Shown here in pieces: positions 27,175-38,525 of a stretch of 60,000 bases of DNA. Each line of letters starts with the position of its first letter. Positions within the stretch are counted from its first letter, which is position 1. A program made the translations under genes and the position numbers. The stretch covers positions 170,001 through 230,000 of the forward strand of contig CAJNDS010002493.1 of NCBI GenBank assembly GCA_905221605.1. Direction: 5' to 3'. This DNA is from Symbiodinium natans. Lineage: Eukaryota; Sar; Dinophyceae; Suessiales; Symbiodiniaceae. The notes beneath the pieces are model-generated. The model ran no database searches. It saw only the letters and a program-made list of their open reading frames with translations, and was not told where the DNA came from.

Positions 27175-27619
27175 TGGCGCGGGTCGGGACCGCGGCGCTT
27201 TGGAACACCCTAAACCCTAAACCCTAAACCCTAAACCCTAAACCCTAAACCCTAAACCCTAAACCCTAGGGTTCATGCTTCAGGGTTCAGGGTTTATAGA
27301 GTGGGGCACTCAGCTTTCACTTCAGAAGGCCCACATCATCAGGAAAGGGCCGGCTAATGTTCACGGAGGGCGCTTAGGGTTTAGGGTTTAGGGTTTAGGG
27401 TTTAGGGCTTGTCGATTTAACATGCGTAGTGTATGGAAAGAGAGACGGACGTCCGAAACCTTCAGCGCAAAAGAGTTCCGTCATGTACATGGAGCTCTAC
27501 TTTCTCCCACCCCAGGATGCCACCCAAAGCATCTGTAGGACGCTTAAGTTCTTAAGCGTCGCTAATCTTGATAATAGTGTCTGGTAAAGAGATTACAGAA
27601 AATGTGAGAAACAAAAGAC

Positions 27620-29600
27620 CATGCACTTACACAGTAAATGGCTGGAATTATGTTCCATAATTACCATTTACTTCTAGGTAAGACTAGAAAGTCAGCTTGC
27701 TAAGGCCTTTGGGTGGCTTAGGGGGGCTTACCCCCTCCTGTGGGGTACTCCACACAGAAAAACGCTTTGTTTTGGAGTAATTTTTGGCTCCAAGCACGAT
27801 TTAGAAAGGCCAGACAAAGAAAAACGCACTTAAAGAGACCACACACAAAGAAACGCACTGTTTTGGAATAATTTTTGGCCCCAAGCACGATTTAGCAAGG
27901 CCAGACAAAGAAAAACGTGCTGTTCCCGAGTAATTTTTGGCTCCAGGCATTTGGCTGGCCACGAGCACTCGAGGATCCATTTTTTGATCCGGGTTTGACT
28001 GGGGCTTAGGGTGGCTTCAGAGAAGCCATTTAGCAAGGCCAGACAAGGAAAAACGCGCTGTTCCCGAGTAATTTTTGGCTCCAGGCATTTGGCTGGCCAC
28101 GAGCACTCGAGGGTCCATTTTTTGATCCGGGTTTGACTGGGCTTCATTTTTGGCTTCAACCACGATTTAGCAAGGCCAGACAAAGAAAAACGCGCTGTTC
28201 CCGAGTAATTTTTGGCTCCAAGGCCTTTGGCTGGCCACGAGCACTCGAGGGTCCATTTTTTGATCCGGGTTTGACTGGGGCTTAGGGTGGCTTACCCTCT
28301 CCTGGGCTACCCCCACAAGAAGGCCAGAATTTTAGAAAATGAGGGGGTAATTTCCGCTATATAAAATCTATTTAAAATTAATTGGGAATCGAGCCATTTT
28401 TCCCGAATCCTGGGGTACCCCCCACGGAGCCTCCCTGGGACCTTCAAAAAAGCTTTCAGCCTCCTTCAGACCTTCGAAAGAGCTTCAGAGAGGCCACGCA
28501 AAGAGAAACGCACTGTTTTGGAGTAATTTTTGGCTTCCACCACGGTTTAGCAAGGCCAGACAAAGAAAAACGCGCTGTTCCCGAGTAATTTTTGGCTCCA
28601 AGGCCTTTGGCTGGCCACGAGCACTCGAGGGTCTATTTTCTGATCCGGGTTTGACAAGGCAGAGGGGAGCTCACCTTCTCCTGGGCTACTGACAAGAAGG
28701 CCAGAATTTTAGAAAATCAGGGGGTAATTTCCGCTATTTAAAATCTATTTAAAATTAACTAGGAATCGAGCCATTTTTCCCGAATCCTGGGGTACCCCTC
28801 ACGGAGCCTCCTTGGGATCTCGAAAAAGCTTTCAGCCTCCTTCAGACCTTCGAAAGAGCTTTTCAGACCTTCGAAAGAGCTTCAGACAAGCCACACAAAG
28901 AGAAACGCACTGTTTTGGAATAATTTTTGGCTTCCACCACGGTTTAGCAAGGCCAGACAAAGAAAAACGCGCTGTTCCCGAGTAATTTTTGGCTCCAAGG
29001 CCTTTGGCTGGCCACGAGCACTCGAGGGTCCATTTTCTGATCCGGGTTTGACAAGGCAGCTCACCTTCTCCTGGGCTACTGACAAGAAGGCCAGAATTTT
29101 AGAACATCAGGGGGTAATTTCCGCTATTTAAAATCTATTTAAAATTAACTAGGAATCGAGCCATTTTTCCCTAATCCTGGGGTACCCCTCACGGAGCCTC
29201 CTTGGGATCAGCTTTCAGCCTCCTTCAGACCTTCGAAAAAGCTTTTCAGACCTTCGAAAGAGCTTCAGACAAGCCACACAAAGAGAAACGCACTGTTTTG
29301 GAGTAATTTTTGGCTTCCACCACGGTTTAGCAAGGCCAGACAAAGAAAAACGCGCTGTTCCCGAGTAATTTTTGGCTCCAAGGCCTTTGGCTGGCCACGA
29401 GCACTCGAGGGTCCATTTTCTGATCCGGGTTTGATGACCTGGGTTTAGGGCTAACAATAATACTTGTATTAATACTGACAGTACTGTCTATAGAAATATT
29501 AAAGAATATTTGTATACAGACATGCACTTACCTGTAAATGGCTGTAATTATATTCTATAATTACCATTTACCTCTAGGTAAGACTTAGAAGGTCATTTGT
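27620..29600. repeat. tandem array bounded by palindromic direct repeats
   Basis: Six or so diverged copies of a unit with caaggccagacaaagaaaaacgcgctgttcccgagtaatttttggctcc...ctggccacgagcactcgagg. At 28.5-29.4 kb these are grouped in 365-385-bp higher-order units. Both ends carry 'gcactta...gtaaatggctg.aattat...ataattaccatttac.tctaggtaagact' (27620-27690 and 29524-29594). Each end copy is an imperfect palindrome. Confidence 0.88.
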
Positions 29601-29612
29601 TTACATTCCCGT

Positions 29613-30409
29613 CAAGGTGTGGTACGCTCCTGTACGTAAGAAGGCTTAAGCTGAGCACTCAGGCTTAAGCTTAAGAGTTTAGGGTTTAGGGTTTAGGGTT
29701 TAGGGTTTAGGGTTTTTAGGGTTTAGGGTTTAGGGTTTAGGGTTTAGGGTTTAGGGTTTAGGGTTTAGGGTTTAGGGTTTAGGGTTTAGGGTTTAGGGTT
29801 TAGGGTTTGGTCTAAGGTTTAGGGTTCAGGGTTCAGAAGGCTCAATCTGCTGTGTCCAAATTTAATGAGGAGGAGGAGGAGGTGCCATCTCCTAACCTAC
29901 GTCGCCTCGCCAGGGACAGGACCCCTTAGGCGGTCTCCCAAAAAACAGCTAAGCAAACAATCTGTTGACAGGACCTGCAACCAGAAAGTCCCCAAGTCCC
30001 CCAAGACACAACATATAGGTAGCTCTCGAAACTAGCGTCCCTGTTGGGGGGGGTCCGGGGGTCCGTATGGCCGTATTTTAGGGGTGCTGTACTGCATAGG
30101 GACCCAAGAAAGTGACCCTGATTTAGAGAATTCAACTCCGGGCCCTCGATAAAGAATACGAGCTGCGGTTCAAGACTTCTTGTTGAAAATCCATAAATCG
30201 TGTGAAGACGCGAAACTTATAGTCAACGCGTGACCCTGTCAGCCTTACGAGATGACTTCCAGCCACAAGCATTCCGACACACGAAGCCAGACATCTCTTC
30301 AAGCAACACCTAAGCATCCAACCCACATCCCACAGATTAGAGCGCTAAGCGCTAAACCCTAAACCCTAAACCCTAAACCCTAAACCCACCCCCAAGGGCC
30401 CCCCAACCC
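29613..30409. other. no resolved gene
   Basis: Apart from the array, 29840-29932 is open on both strands (plus: KFNEEEEEVPSPNLRRLARD), and 30135-30326 has a weak minus frame. A GCGCTAAGCGC palindrome lies at 30340-30351. Confidence 0.35.
29677..29812 (+). repeat. TTTAGGG array
   Basis: About 19 units directly right of the tandem block. Confidence 0.95.
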
Positions 30410-30506
30410 TTAGAGTGCAGCAAACCGATCTGCGGCCTCCACTTGCTGTGAAAGCTCGAGAAAGGTGAAGCGCTCTGTCGGCGATTGCCGAAGTCCTATG
30501 TACAGC
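30410..30506 (-). CDS. gene B candidate exon (leftmost)
   Basis: Reads LYIGLRQSPTERFTFLELSQ then QVEAADRFAAL and a TAA. CTGCAG acceptor. It may be terminal, or may end at GCAA/GTGGAG. Confidence 0.55.
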
Positions 30507-31860
30507 CTGCAGGGTTTGGGGTTTATGGGTTTATGGGTTTATAGGGTTTATAGGGTTCATAGGGTTTAAAGGGTTTAAAGGGTTTTAAGGGTTTAAAGGG
30601 TTTAAAGGGTTTAGAGTCTATAGGGTTTAGGGTCTAACAGGCTCAACACACGCTAAAGCCCTCCGAACTATCTGAAACATCAAGAACAATCCCCTTCAAG
30701 AATAACCCCTGAACGCCTGATCCCGACCTCCTAAAACCCTGAACCCTGAAGCTAAAACCTTCAAACCCCAAACACCCTCAACCAAACATATCCTCATACT
30801 CGGAACCCTAAAACCTTGGACCCTCCACCTGAAGAGTTCGAAAAGCGCTTCGGTGGTCTAGGGCTTAGGGTTCATTTGCTGGTGTCCGGTATGAAGCTCT
30901 GGTGAAGTGCTTCCATCCTAAACCCTAAACCCTCAGGCTTGTAGTGCGCTTGCGAAGAAACCCTAAACCCTAAACCCTAAATCCTAAACCCTAAACCCTA
31001 ACAGAATGGGCAGCCTAGCATGCCTTTAAGCAAGGAACATACCTCAACATGGATCGGGGGCCCTTATGAATGGGTCCATTTGGGGGATTGGGCTCTTCGG
31101 GCCAAAACGCCCAAACCGCCTTGAAGCCCTACCTAGGGAGCCAATACCTCTTCATCAGTCAAAGGAATAGACCTTCACTCTACAAGGGGGGGGGGGGTCC
31201 AAGGTATATTGCTTGACTAAGGGGTATTGGGCTCCCCGGGCGTTCGCTATATAATCGAATATTATATCAATGCACATAGGGTTTCAGTGTTTAGGGCTTT
31301 GGGTGGGACCACTTTTTCTACATAAGTCCCTCAGCGACCATGAAGAAAAGCGAGCCCCTAAGGGTAGCCAATACCAGGCAAGGAAGCGGGCAGTGGCCGT
31401 ACAGAGGTCTTTGGAGAGTTCTGGAAAATAAGGCTCCCCATGCATAGGGAGCGCAAGACCCCTTACTTTAATAACCTTAAACCCTATAACCTAAACCCTC
31501 TAAACCCTAAACCCTCTAAACCCCAAACCCTAAACCCTAAACCCTAAACCCTCTAAACCCTAAACCCTAAACCCTTACCTTGAGAGTACACAGGCTTTTC
31601 GGGCCCCCTTATTGAGAAGCGTTGGGCTCTGAGTCTTAGGAGCACGGGCCCTGAGTTGGCGAACTCTTATATACCCCTTCTACCCTGTAACACCGAACTC
31701 TTTTAAAAAAATTAAGGGACCATGTAACTTGCCCAAACCCGCAACCCTGAACCCTAAACCCTAAACCCTAAACCCTAAAACCCTAAAACCCTAAAACCCT
31801 AAACCCTAAACCCTAAACCCTAAGCCCTAAACCCTAAGCCCCCGTATGAAGTCCCCCTAA
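30507..31860. other. intron/intergenic: elements and telomere-like tracts
   Basis: Contains GGGTTTA-derived AAAGGGTTT units (30520-30630), family 3-like elements at 31020-31110 and 31141-31235 (gagccaatacctcttcatcagtcaa / ttgactaaggggtattgggctc), and CCCTAAA tracts. No exon identified. Confidence 0.5.
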
Positions 31861-31945
31861 TCATCCCTCGTGGCTGCCCAGGGGCAGCTCCATGAGGTTG
31901 TCAGCTGCGTGGCGACCCAGGTTGTGGGCCTTGCTGGCGCGCCAG
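31861..31945 (-). CDS. gene B candidate exon
   Basis: Reads ASKAHNLGRHAADNLMELPL then GSHEG and TGA. C-rich array left, G-rich right. Exact acceptor uncertain. Confidence 0.5.
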
Positions 31946-32497
31946 GTGGCACCAGGGCTTCAGGGGCTTAGGGTTCAGGGTTCAGGGTTCAGGGTTTAGG
32001 GTTTAGGGTTTAGGGTTTAGGGTTTAGGGCTGAGGGTTGAGGGCTTAGGGCTTAGGGGCTTGGGCAGGGGACTTTAGGCTTAGGGGCTTGGCCAGGAACT
32101 TTAGGGGCTGTAGGGGGCTTTAGGGGCTTTAGGGGCTTCGGGGGCTTAGGGCCTCGAGCGGCTTTGGGTTTTTTAGAGCTCTAACACCGAAATCTCCAAG
32201 AACCTCTAAGACCCCGAACCCCCTAAACCCTAAAGCCGCCAACTTCCCTAGAACCCCCAAAGCCCCTAAAAACAACAACCCAAAGCAGCAGCCTCCAAGC
32301 CCTGAAATCCTCCACTCCAACTGGGAGAGGGGCGGGGTCGTGTTGAGGAACTTAAGCTAAGTTGCCAGAACACAGTTCTTTTTGTAAACAGCCTACAGTT
32401 CTTCGCATAGTCTGGTAACTTTGTGTAAGTTCCTTTAGCAAGAACGTATTGATGTACTAGCATGTTAATGTAAGAAGATACTGATACGTCAATATAC

Positions 32498-32590
32498 TAA
32501 TATGGGGGTTTCCGAAAACAGGGGTACCCTTTTTGGGAGTCCCTTTAAGGGGATTCCATATTGGGGTATATAAGGGGCTACCCCTATTCT
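32498..32590. mobile_element. family 4 element
   Basis: atgggggtttccgaaaacaggggta ... tacccctattcttggaaatgcc: inverse ends, best-preserved copy of the family. Confidence 0.65.
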
Positions 32591-32713
32591 TGGAAATGCC
32601 GACAACCCTAAACCCTAAACCCTAAACCTAAACCCTGAACCCTAAACCCTAAACCCTGTAAACCCTGTAAACCCTGTAAACCCTAAACCCTGAACCCTGA
32701 ACCAAAGCCCCGG

Positions 32714-32790
32714 AAAAAAAGCGCGAGGCCTCGCGCAGCGACTCCCGGAGCTGGCGGAAGAGTGGCATGTGGCTCGTTTCCTCTCCAGGT
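32714..32790 (-). CDS. gene B candidate exon
   Basis: Reads TSHMPLFRQLRESLREASRF then FSG, a basic amphipathic helix, after GGAGAG. Confidence 0.5.
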
Positions 32791-33009
32791 TTAGGGTTTG
32801 GGGTTTAAGGTTTAGGGTTTAGGGTTTAGGGTTTCGGGTTTAGGGTTTAGGATTTAGGGTTTAGGGTCTAGGGTTTAGGGTTTAGGGTTTAGGGTTTAGG
32901 GTTCGGTGTTGGGGTTTCCGGGTCTTGGACTTAAGTTGTTTTGGGCTTTTGGGTGTGGGGTTCTGGGTTTGGGGGGTTTTGGGGTGTAGGGTTTGGGGTT
33001 TAAGGTTTG

Positions 33010-33195
33010 GGCCGATTTGGGATCAGGGTGGAGTAAAGATTCGCACGCAACCTGGCACCTCCTGTTGAAGAGTTTAGGCGTTTGGCGTAGGCTTTTGCGA
33101 GGGTATGCGGCATGCAGTCGCACGGCGGCACTGGGAGAGGGTATTGCATGTAGAGTTGTTTTCCAGGTTGTCAGCTTCGCGGAGTCAAACGCTGA
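33010..33195 (-). CDS. gene B candidate exon
   Basis: Reads AFDSAKLTTWKTTLHAIPSP then SAAVRLHAAYPRKSLRQTPK. Downstream the frame degenerates into proline-rich telomere-derived sequence, so the donor is probably near 33010-33020. Confidence 0.5.
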
Positions 33196-33344
33196 ACTCA
33201 CAGCACTTAGGGTTCTGAAGTATGGGCCCTTCGGTTTTACAGGGTATCCAGAGGTATATATGGGCTCCCCGACTCAGGGCCCATATGGAAGGACCACAAG
33301 AACTACCCTTAGAAACTCGGAATCCCCAAGTTCCTAGGAACCAG

Positions 33345-33413
33345 CCTCCTTGCTCAGATCCAGCAGGACGAGACGGCAGCGGCCAAGGGTCTCACCAAGA
33401 GGGCGCAGGGTAT
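33345..33413 (-). CDS. gene B candidate exon
   Basis: Reads TLRPLGETLGRCRLVLLDLS then KEAGS. The plus strand (QIQQDETAAAKGLTKRAQ) also looks coding and has AG/GT-like borders, so strand is favoured but not proved. Confidence 0.4.
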
Positions 33414-33423
33414 GGAGAGCTCA

Positions 33424-33960
33424 GGGCTTCTTTTTCATGCGGCTTCCAATATTGGGGTTTGAACCTGGTTGATATGACAAAAAAGTTTGATAACACCACA
33501 AAAGGGGCTGTTTGTCATGCTGCTTCCAATTCTGGGATTTGAATCTGTTTGATATGACACAAAGTTTGATAACAAAACAGATTACACTCAAAGTGAGACT
33601 TAGATCATGCAAAGACATGCAAAGACATTGTTTTCTCGTTTGAATTCTGCGTTCTTGGCTTTGGCTCTTTGTATGTTGTGCTTCTTTGTTGTCACTACAC
33701 TGTTGTAATAATTGCAACAAAAGAATTAAAACTGCAGTAAAAAGCGCATTATCCTTGCACGAATTTGAATGTGTATGGTCAGCAATGAAAAGTTTCTCCG
33801 TCTCTCTAGTAGCATGTTATACTGCAATCGAAAATCCTTATACCCAATTTAAACCTTATGTCACAAACTTTCAACAAAATTGGTTATCATAAACTTGGGA
33901 TTTTCTAAGGTTGCAGCTGATTTTTTGTGTACGAGAGTGTCTTTTTTATGCCGTTTGAAT
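33424..33960. other. AT-rich island with 77-bp duplication
   Basis: Composition drops sharply. ttcatgcggcttccaatattggggtttgaacctggttgatatgaca... is duplicated in tandem (33437 and 33515). A plus ORF (33686-33892, ending NPYTQFKPYVTNFQQNWLS) is protein-like but has no recognised family. It may be a foreign or organellar insert or a transposon remnant. Confidence 0.5.
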
Positions 33961-34399
33961 AGGGTTTAGGGTTACTAAACCCCTCTAAGCAATACTAAAC
34001 CCTACTAAACCCTGCAAAACCCCACTAAGCCCGAAGATCCGCACCCCTCAAATCTCTGACTCCCCCAAGCCAGAGTCACGTCACACCGGTGTCACAAACA
34101 CTGGAATGAAGGCACTCTACCCTTGGACCTGCCAGGAATTGGGGTTTGGGGGTCTAGGGCTTGGGGTGTGCGGCTTCGGGTTTTCCGCGTATGTTGAGGG
34201 AACCCCGTGCAAAATTTGGATGCCTTGGAGGCTAAAGACCAGGGAGTTGAAAAATAGATGTCAACACCCATATACGCCCCCAAACCGAAGGTCCTGAACC
34301 CCAAACCCAAGAACCCAAGTTTTCGGGTGTAGGATCTTTAGGATTTTTAGGGTTTTGGTGTTAGGGAACCAAGCCCCCCCCCCCCCCCCGGAAACCAAA

Positions 34400-34465
34400 A
34401 AAAGGCAGGGCCTCTTCAAACGTCGACGAATGAGCCCAGTTGCTTTTTGTAAACGGCCGTGCATC
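34400..34465 (-). CDS. gene B candidate exon
   Basis: Reads DARPFTKSNWAHSSTFEEAL after GCGCCAG in phase 0, continuing the preceding exon. The donor is not fixed (GAG/GCCCTG or a nearby GA site). Confidence 0.5.
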
Positions 34466-34520
34466 CTGGCGCCATGGCAGAAGCGTTCACTGCTCTTTGG
34501 GCTTAGAAGGTCTCGGGGCT

Positions 34521-34613
34521 TACTTGAATTGCAAGTAGGGATAAGTAGGGTTATAAGAACCCTAAGTAGGGTTGCTTAAGTGTAGTTGCCATACTTCTAG
34601 CCCTACTTACAAC
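34521..34613. mobile_element. family 1 element
   Basis: tacttgaattgcaagtaggg...gtagttgccatacttctagccctacttacaac. The body matches family 1. The left terminal repeat is eroded. Confidence 0.5.
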
Positions 34614-34731
34614 CCCTGACCCTGAATCCCAAGACCCTAAACCCTAAAGCTCCTAAACCCTAAAACCCCGGAACCCTAAACCCAAAACCTGAAACCCAAC
34701 ACCCTAAACCCCAAACCCTAAACCCTACAAC

Positions 34732-34806
34732 CCCGGAAAGCGCAAGCTCCACGCCTCCACCCGCAACAGGAATTCTGTCCACCAGCGAAGCGCCTGGCAC
34801 TTTGGA
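34732..34806 (-). CDS. gene B exon
   Basis: Reads SKVPGASLVDRIPVAGGGVE then LALSG, 25 codons, phase 0 both ends. TGCAGAG acceptor and GGG/GTTGTA donor. Confidence 0.62.
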
Positions 34807-35037
34807 CTCTGCACTCCGGGGCGCAAGGCATTAGAGGGTTTAGAGGGTTCAAAGGGTTTAGAGGGTTTAGAGGGTTCAAAGGGTTTAGAGGGTTTTTAGA
34901 GGGTTTAGAGGGTTTAGAGGGATTGGAGGCTTTAGGTTTTCAGGGCTTTGTGACTTTAAGGTTTAGGGGTTCCAGTTCAGGGCAGCTTTTAGGGTTCTAA
35001 ACCCTAAACCCGAAAGCCTAAACCCTAAACCCTAAAC

Positions 35038-35109
35038 CCTGATGACCTCCTTCGCCGTCTCCCGCACGAGGAGGTCGGCTGCGAAGCGCACTAAATGGCC
35101 GGCCAGGAC
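35038..35109 (-). CDS. gene B exon, donor in telomere repeat
   Basis: Reads VLAGHLVRFAADLLVRETAK then EVIR, 24 codons. TGTCAG acceptor. The donor is AGG/GTTTAGGG, i.e. the start of a TTTAGGG array. Confidence 0.72.
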
Positions 35110-35274
35110 CTGACATCCCGAACCCTCAAGCACCCTCAGAAGCCTCGGAACCCTGAACCCTCTTAACCCTAAACCCTAAGCCCGAAACCCTAAACCCTAA
35201 ACCCTACTGCAGCCGGCATCCCTTTTCTAAGGGACCCCTGTAAGGTACCCCGAATTTCGGAAACCCCATTTAGG

Positions 35275-35395
35275 GTTTAGGGTTTAGGGTTTGGGGTTTA
35301 GGGTTTCGGGTTTAGGGTTTAGGGTTTAGGGTTTAGGGTTTAGGGTTTAGGGTTTAGGGTTTAGGGTTTAGGGTTTAGGGTTTAGGGTTTAGGCT
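35275..35395 (+). repeat. TTTAGGG array
   Basis: About 17 units immediately downstream (minus sense) of the 35403-35588 exon. Confidence 0.95.
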
Positions 35396-35402
35396 TACAA
35401 AC

Positions 35403-35588
35403 CATGGAAGCCAACTTCCCCTTAGGGCATACACCTTGAACTGAGGACTCGGCTTCCTCTGAGGCACCCGAAGAAATCCCCGAAATGCTGTACATCCGTT
35501 GTCTAGGACCAGGACGTACCCCGACTTTGGGAGACCCACTCAATGAAAGTGATTCGGGTTCAGGTTTTGCAGAGCTTAGCGCCCTGAG
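35403..35588 (-). CDS. gene B exon (186 nt)
   Basis: Exactly 62 codons in phase 0: LRALSSAKPEPESLSLSGSP then a serine/glutamate-rich segment (GISSGASEEAESSVQGVC). TTTGGAG acceptor and ATG/GTTTGT donor. Looks disordered. Confidence 0.68.
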
Positions 35589-35693
35589 CTCCAAACCCTC
35601 TCTGAACTGCTCCAGGGTGTAGGGTTAGCGGCAATGAAGCCATACTTGACCAAGAAGTATGTGGGGCTGTCTGACGTCCTTTAAGGCATAGGG

Positions 35694-35846
35694 TTTAGGG
35701 TTTAGGGTTTAGGGTTTAGGGTTTAGGGTTTAGGGTTTAGGGTTTAGGGTTTAGGGTTTAGGGATTAGGGTTTAGGGTTTAGGGTTTAGGGTTTAGGGTT
35801 TAGGGTTTAGGGTTTAGGGTTTAGGGTTTAGGGTTTAGGGTTTAGG
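35694..35846 (+). repeat. TTTAGGG array
   Basis: About 21 units, one TTTAGGGA variant. Confidence 0.95.
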
Positions 35847-35889
35847 TTGATGGGCCTGCCCCACCCTAAACCCTAAACCCTAAACCCCA

Positions 35890-35965
35890 AACGATCTCTG
35901 ATCCCTAAGCCCTGAACAGCTCAATGCTTCGAAGGCTCCGTGCGGGCGTTGGCCGAGCCACAGCT
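35890..35965 (-). CDS. gene B candidate exon, frame ambiguous
   Basis: After TTGCAG two frames are convincing (GQLWLGQRPHGAFEALSCSG and TAVARPTPARSLRSIELF). C-rich array left, G-rich right. Confidence 0.45.
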
Positions 35966-36309
35966 GTCCTGCAAGGGCTTGGGGTTGAGGGTTTCGGGTT
36001 TCGGATTTCGGGTTTAGGGTTTAGGGGTTAGGGGTTAGGGGTTAGGGTTTAGGGTTTAGGGTTTAGGGTTTAAGGTTTAGGGCTTAGGGTTTAGGGTTTA
36101 GGGTTTAGGGTTTAGGGTTTAGGGAGACCAAGACCCTTTAATCAAGAAGGAATGTTCCCCTTTAAGTGGAGGAAGTGCCTATCTGAGGGCGTTTGCGATA
36201 TTAGGGGTACCTTAGGGTCCTTACTATAGGGGATCCTACTATTTGGTGTCAATAATAATAAGGGGGTTCCCTTGCGATCGTAAACCCCCATGTATCTTAG
36301 GGGCAAACC

Positions 36310-36436
36310 TCAAACTGGGAACCGCAAGAATATAGTAGCAATAGAGTAGGAGTATACCTAAAAGGGTCCCGATATTCCCTTTATGTCCCTTATGTCCCTG
36401 CTATATTCTTGGGGGTTCGCTGTTTGCGGTTCCTAG
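36310..36436. mobile_element. family 5 foldback
   Basis: gggaaccgcaagaatatagtagc ... gctatattcttgggggttcgctgtttgcggttcc: inverse ends with about 75 bp between. Confidence 0.7.
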
Positions 36437-36539
36437 AAGCCTTTTGCAATGGAGCACAGGCTAAGACGGGATGAAACCGCTGCTGTCACTGAGTGTTGCT
36501 GGCTTAGGTTTGCTTAGGTTAGGTATGGTAGCAGATGCA

Positions 36540-36608
36540 ACTCTGCAGAATGTTATGGTTTCGGTCGAAGGCCTGGCGGTTGAAGTAGCGCCGGATCTCG
36601 TCCATCAC
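36540..36608 (-). CDS. gene B candidate exon
   Basis: Reads VMDEIRRYFNRQAFDRNHNI after TTTAAG. A GC donor at CAG/GCCTTC would shorten it to 12 codons. The overlapping plus ORF is less protein-like. Confidence 0.58.
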
Positions 36609-36734
36609 CTTAAAGGCAGCCAATCACAAGCCCCAGCCCTGAACCCTAAAACCCTAACCCTACCCCTAAACCCTAGAACCCTAACCCCTAAACTGCAGAG
36701 GGCCACCCCCCCCCCCCCCCCCCTCAACAAATGC

Positions 36735-36772
36735 CCCCTGAGCCCCGGAGCTCGATGGCACCCAGGTAGCTA
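36735..36772 (-). CDS. gene B candidate small exon
   Basis: Reads YLGAIELRGSGGI with AATAG acceptor and ATTT/GTTGAG donor. Short. Confidence 0.4.
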
Positions 36773-37314
36773 TTAAGTAGGACTATAAGCATGGAAAGTA
36801 TTTGCTTCTACCCTTACTTCGTGTACTTCTAACCCTTATAACGACCCATGAACCAAGAACTCTGGACCAGATACTCTAAACCCTGAACCCTACTTATTAT
36901 TACTACCCACATGAACCCTCCAAGCCGAAGGCACCCCCAAGCAGCCTGAGCCCCGACCACTCCGCCACTCTGCATCCCAAATCCCACAAACCCCAAGCAT
37001 CTCGAAAGCCCTAAACCCTAAATTTATAAACCCTAAACCCTAAAGTTGTAAACCCTACATCCCTAAACCCTAAATCCTGAACCTTTCCAACCCTAAAACA
37101 AAAGCCCTAAATCCTTGAAAAACGAAACAAAACCTGCCTTGGCCCCAACCCTGAACCCCTTCGCCCTGAACCTTCAACCCCTTACAGTTTAGGCTTTAGG
37201 GTTTAGGGTTTAGGGTTTAGGGTTTAGGGTTTAGGGTTTAGGGTTTAGGGTTTAGGGTTTAGGGTTTAGGGTTTAGGGTTTAGGGTTTAGGGTTCCTGAA
37301 ACAATACTTGGGGG

Positions 37315-37419
37315 CTCAAGGATAGTCATCGGTAGAGTCATAATTCTGGTAACTACACTTATTCAACCCTGCAGGGTCCTTTTTCCCGAGTTGCACCTGC
37401 CCATGAAACTCCAAGTATA
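37315..37419. mobile_element. family 1 element
   Basis: tacttgggggctcaaggatagtcat ... cacctgcccatgaaactccaagta: inverse ends, body diverged. Lies just right of a 13-unit TTTAGGG array (37195-37292). Confidence 0.6.
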
Positions 37420-37786
37420 CCTCCCCACCCTCAAAACCACAAATCCGTCAACCCGGACCAGTAAATCCTAGGACCCCTCACCCTGAGAACCAAATTCAAC
37501 CTTTGGGGTTTAGGGTTTAGGGTTCAGGGTTCAGGGTTCAGGGTTTAGGGTTTAGGGTTTAGGGTTTAGGGTTTAGGGTTTAGGGTTTAGCCCCAAAACC
37601 AACCCTGAACCCCATTAACCTTAAACCCTAAACCCTACACTCTGCGCTCCGAAATCCTAAACCCTCGACCCCAAACCCTAAGCTCTGAAACCTTAACCCT
37701 AAACCCTACAAAACACTCCAAATCCTGAACCCCAAACCCTAAACCCTAAACCCTAAACCCTAAACCCTAAACCCTAAACCCTAAAC

Positions 37787-37861
37787 CCTAAGGCCCCGTG
37801 CCGCTGTTGCCGCGCGCCGCACCGCAGGGTCGGCGGCGCTGGCGCTCAGAGCCTGGCAAAG
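37787..37861 (-). CDS. gene B exon, donor in telomere repeat
   Basis: Reads LCQALSASAADPAVRRAATA then ARGLR. GCCGAG acceptor and AGG/GTTTAG donor. Helical, HEAT-like flavour, but one helix pair does not define a family. Confidence 0.65.
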
Positions 37862-38236
37862 CTCGGCTGACAAGGCTCAGGGGAGTCTTTGGGGAATTTT
37901 GAGCCTTGGGGTTAGGTTTAGGGTTTAGGGTTTAGGGGTTAGGGTTTAGGGTTTGGGGTTTGGGGTTTAGGGTTGAGGGTTTGGGGTTTGGGGTTTGGGG
38001 TTTAGGGTTTGGGGCTTGGAGTCGTTTAGGGTTCAGGGTTTGGGGGATTGGGGTTTTGAGGGTTCACGGAGGATACAGGTTTCGTATAAAGTGTCCATCT
38101 TCAGGAGTTCAGGTTTCAAGGGGTTTCGGGGTTTCGGGGTTTCGGGGTTTAGGGGTTTAGGGGTTTGGGGGTTTGGGGGTTGGGCAGAGTTCAGGGTTTA
38201 GGGGTTTACTGCCCTAAACCCAAAATCCTAAACTAC

Positions 38237-38296
38237 AAGTCGTCGAAAAATGCTGCGTAAAGGTTCTGCCCTCGCCAAGCCTCACTGCAGCGCTGC
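38237..38296 (-). CDS. gene B exon
   Basis: Reads QRCSEAWRGQNLYAAFFDD. GGCAAG acceptor and ACTT/GTAGTT donor. The open frame extends upstream (LNRTVPLKPVAR). Confidence 0.65.
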
Positions 38297-38469
38297 CTTG
38301 CCACGGGCTTGAGGGGAACTGTGCGGTTCAGGGGCTTAGAAACTTAGGGCTTAGGAGCTCAGGGTTTAAGGTTTAGGGTTTAAGGTTTAGGATTTAAGGT
38401 TTAGGGTTTAAGGTTTAGGGTTTAAGGTTTAGGGTTTAGGGTTGAGGAACTTAGGGTTTAGATTTCCAC

Positions 38470-38525
38470 AGTTGGGCCGTAGCTGCACTTCGCATACTCT
38501 GAAGCACTCTCATGTCCATTCCAGC
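38470..38525 (-). CDS. gene B exon
   Basis: Reads AGMDMRVLQSMRSAATAQ. TGTGAAG acceptor and ACT/GTGGAA donor. Phase fits both neighbours. Confidence 0.62.

Noticed and set aside
27830-29457. Minus ORFs with repeated ECSWPAK.LEPKITREQ peptides
   Set aside because: They follow the tandem DNA repeat, are interrupted in every copy, and the same bases are open in other frames; no exon-like borders.
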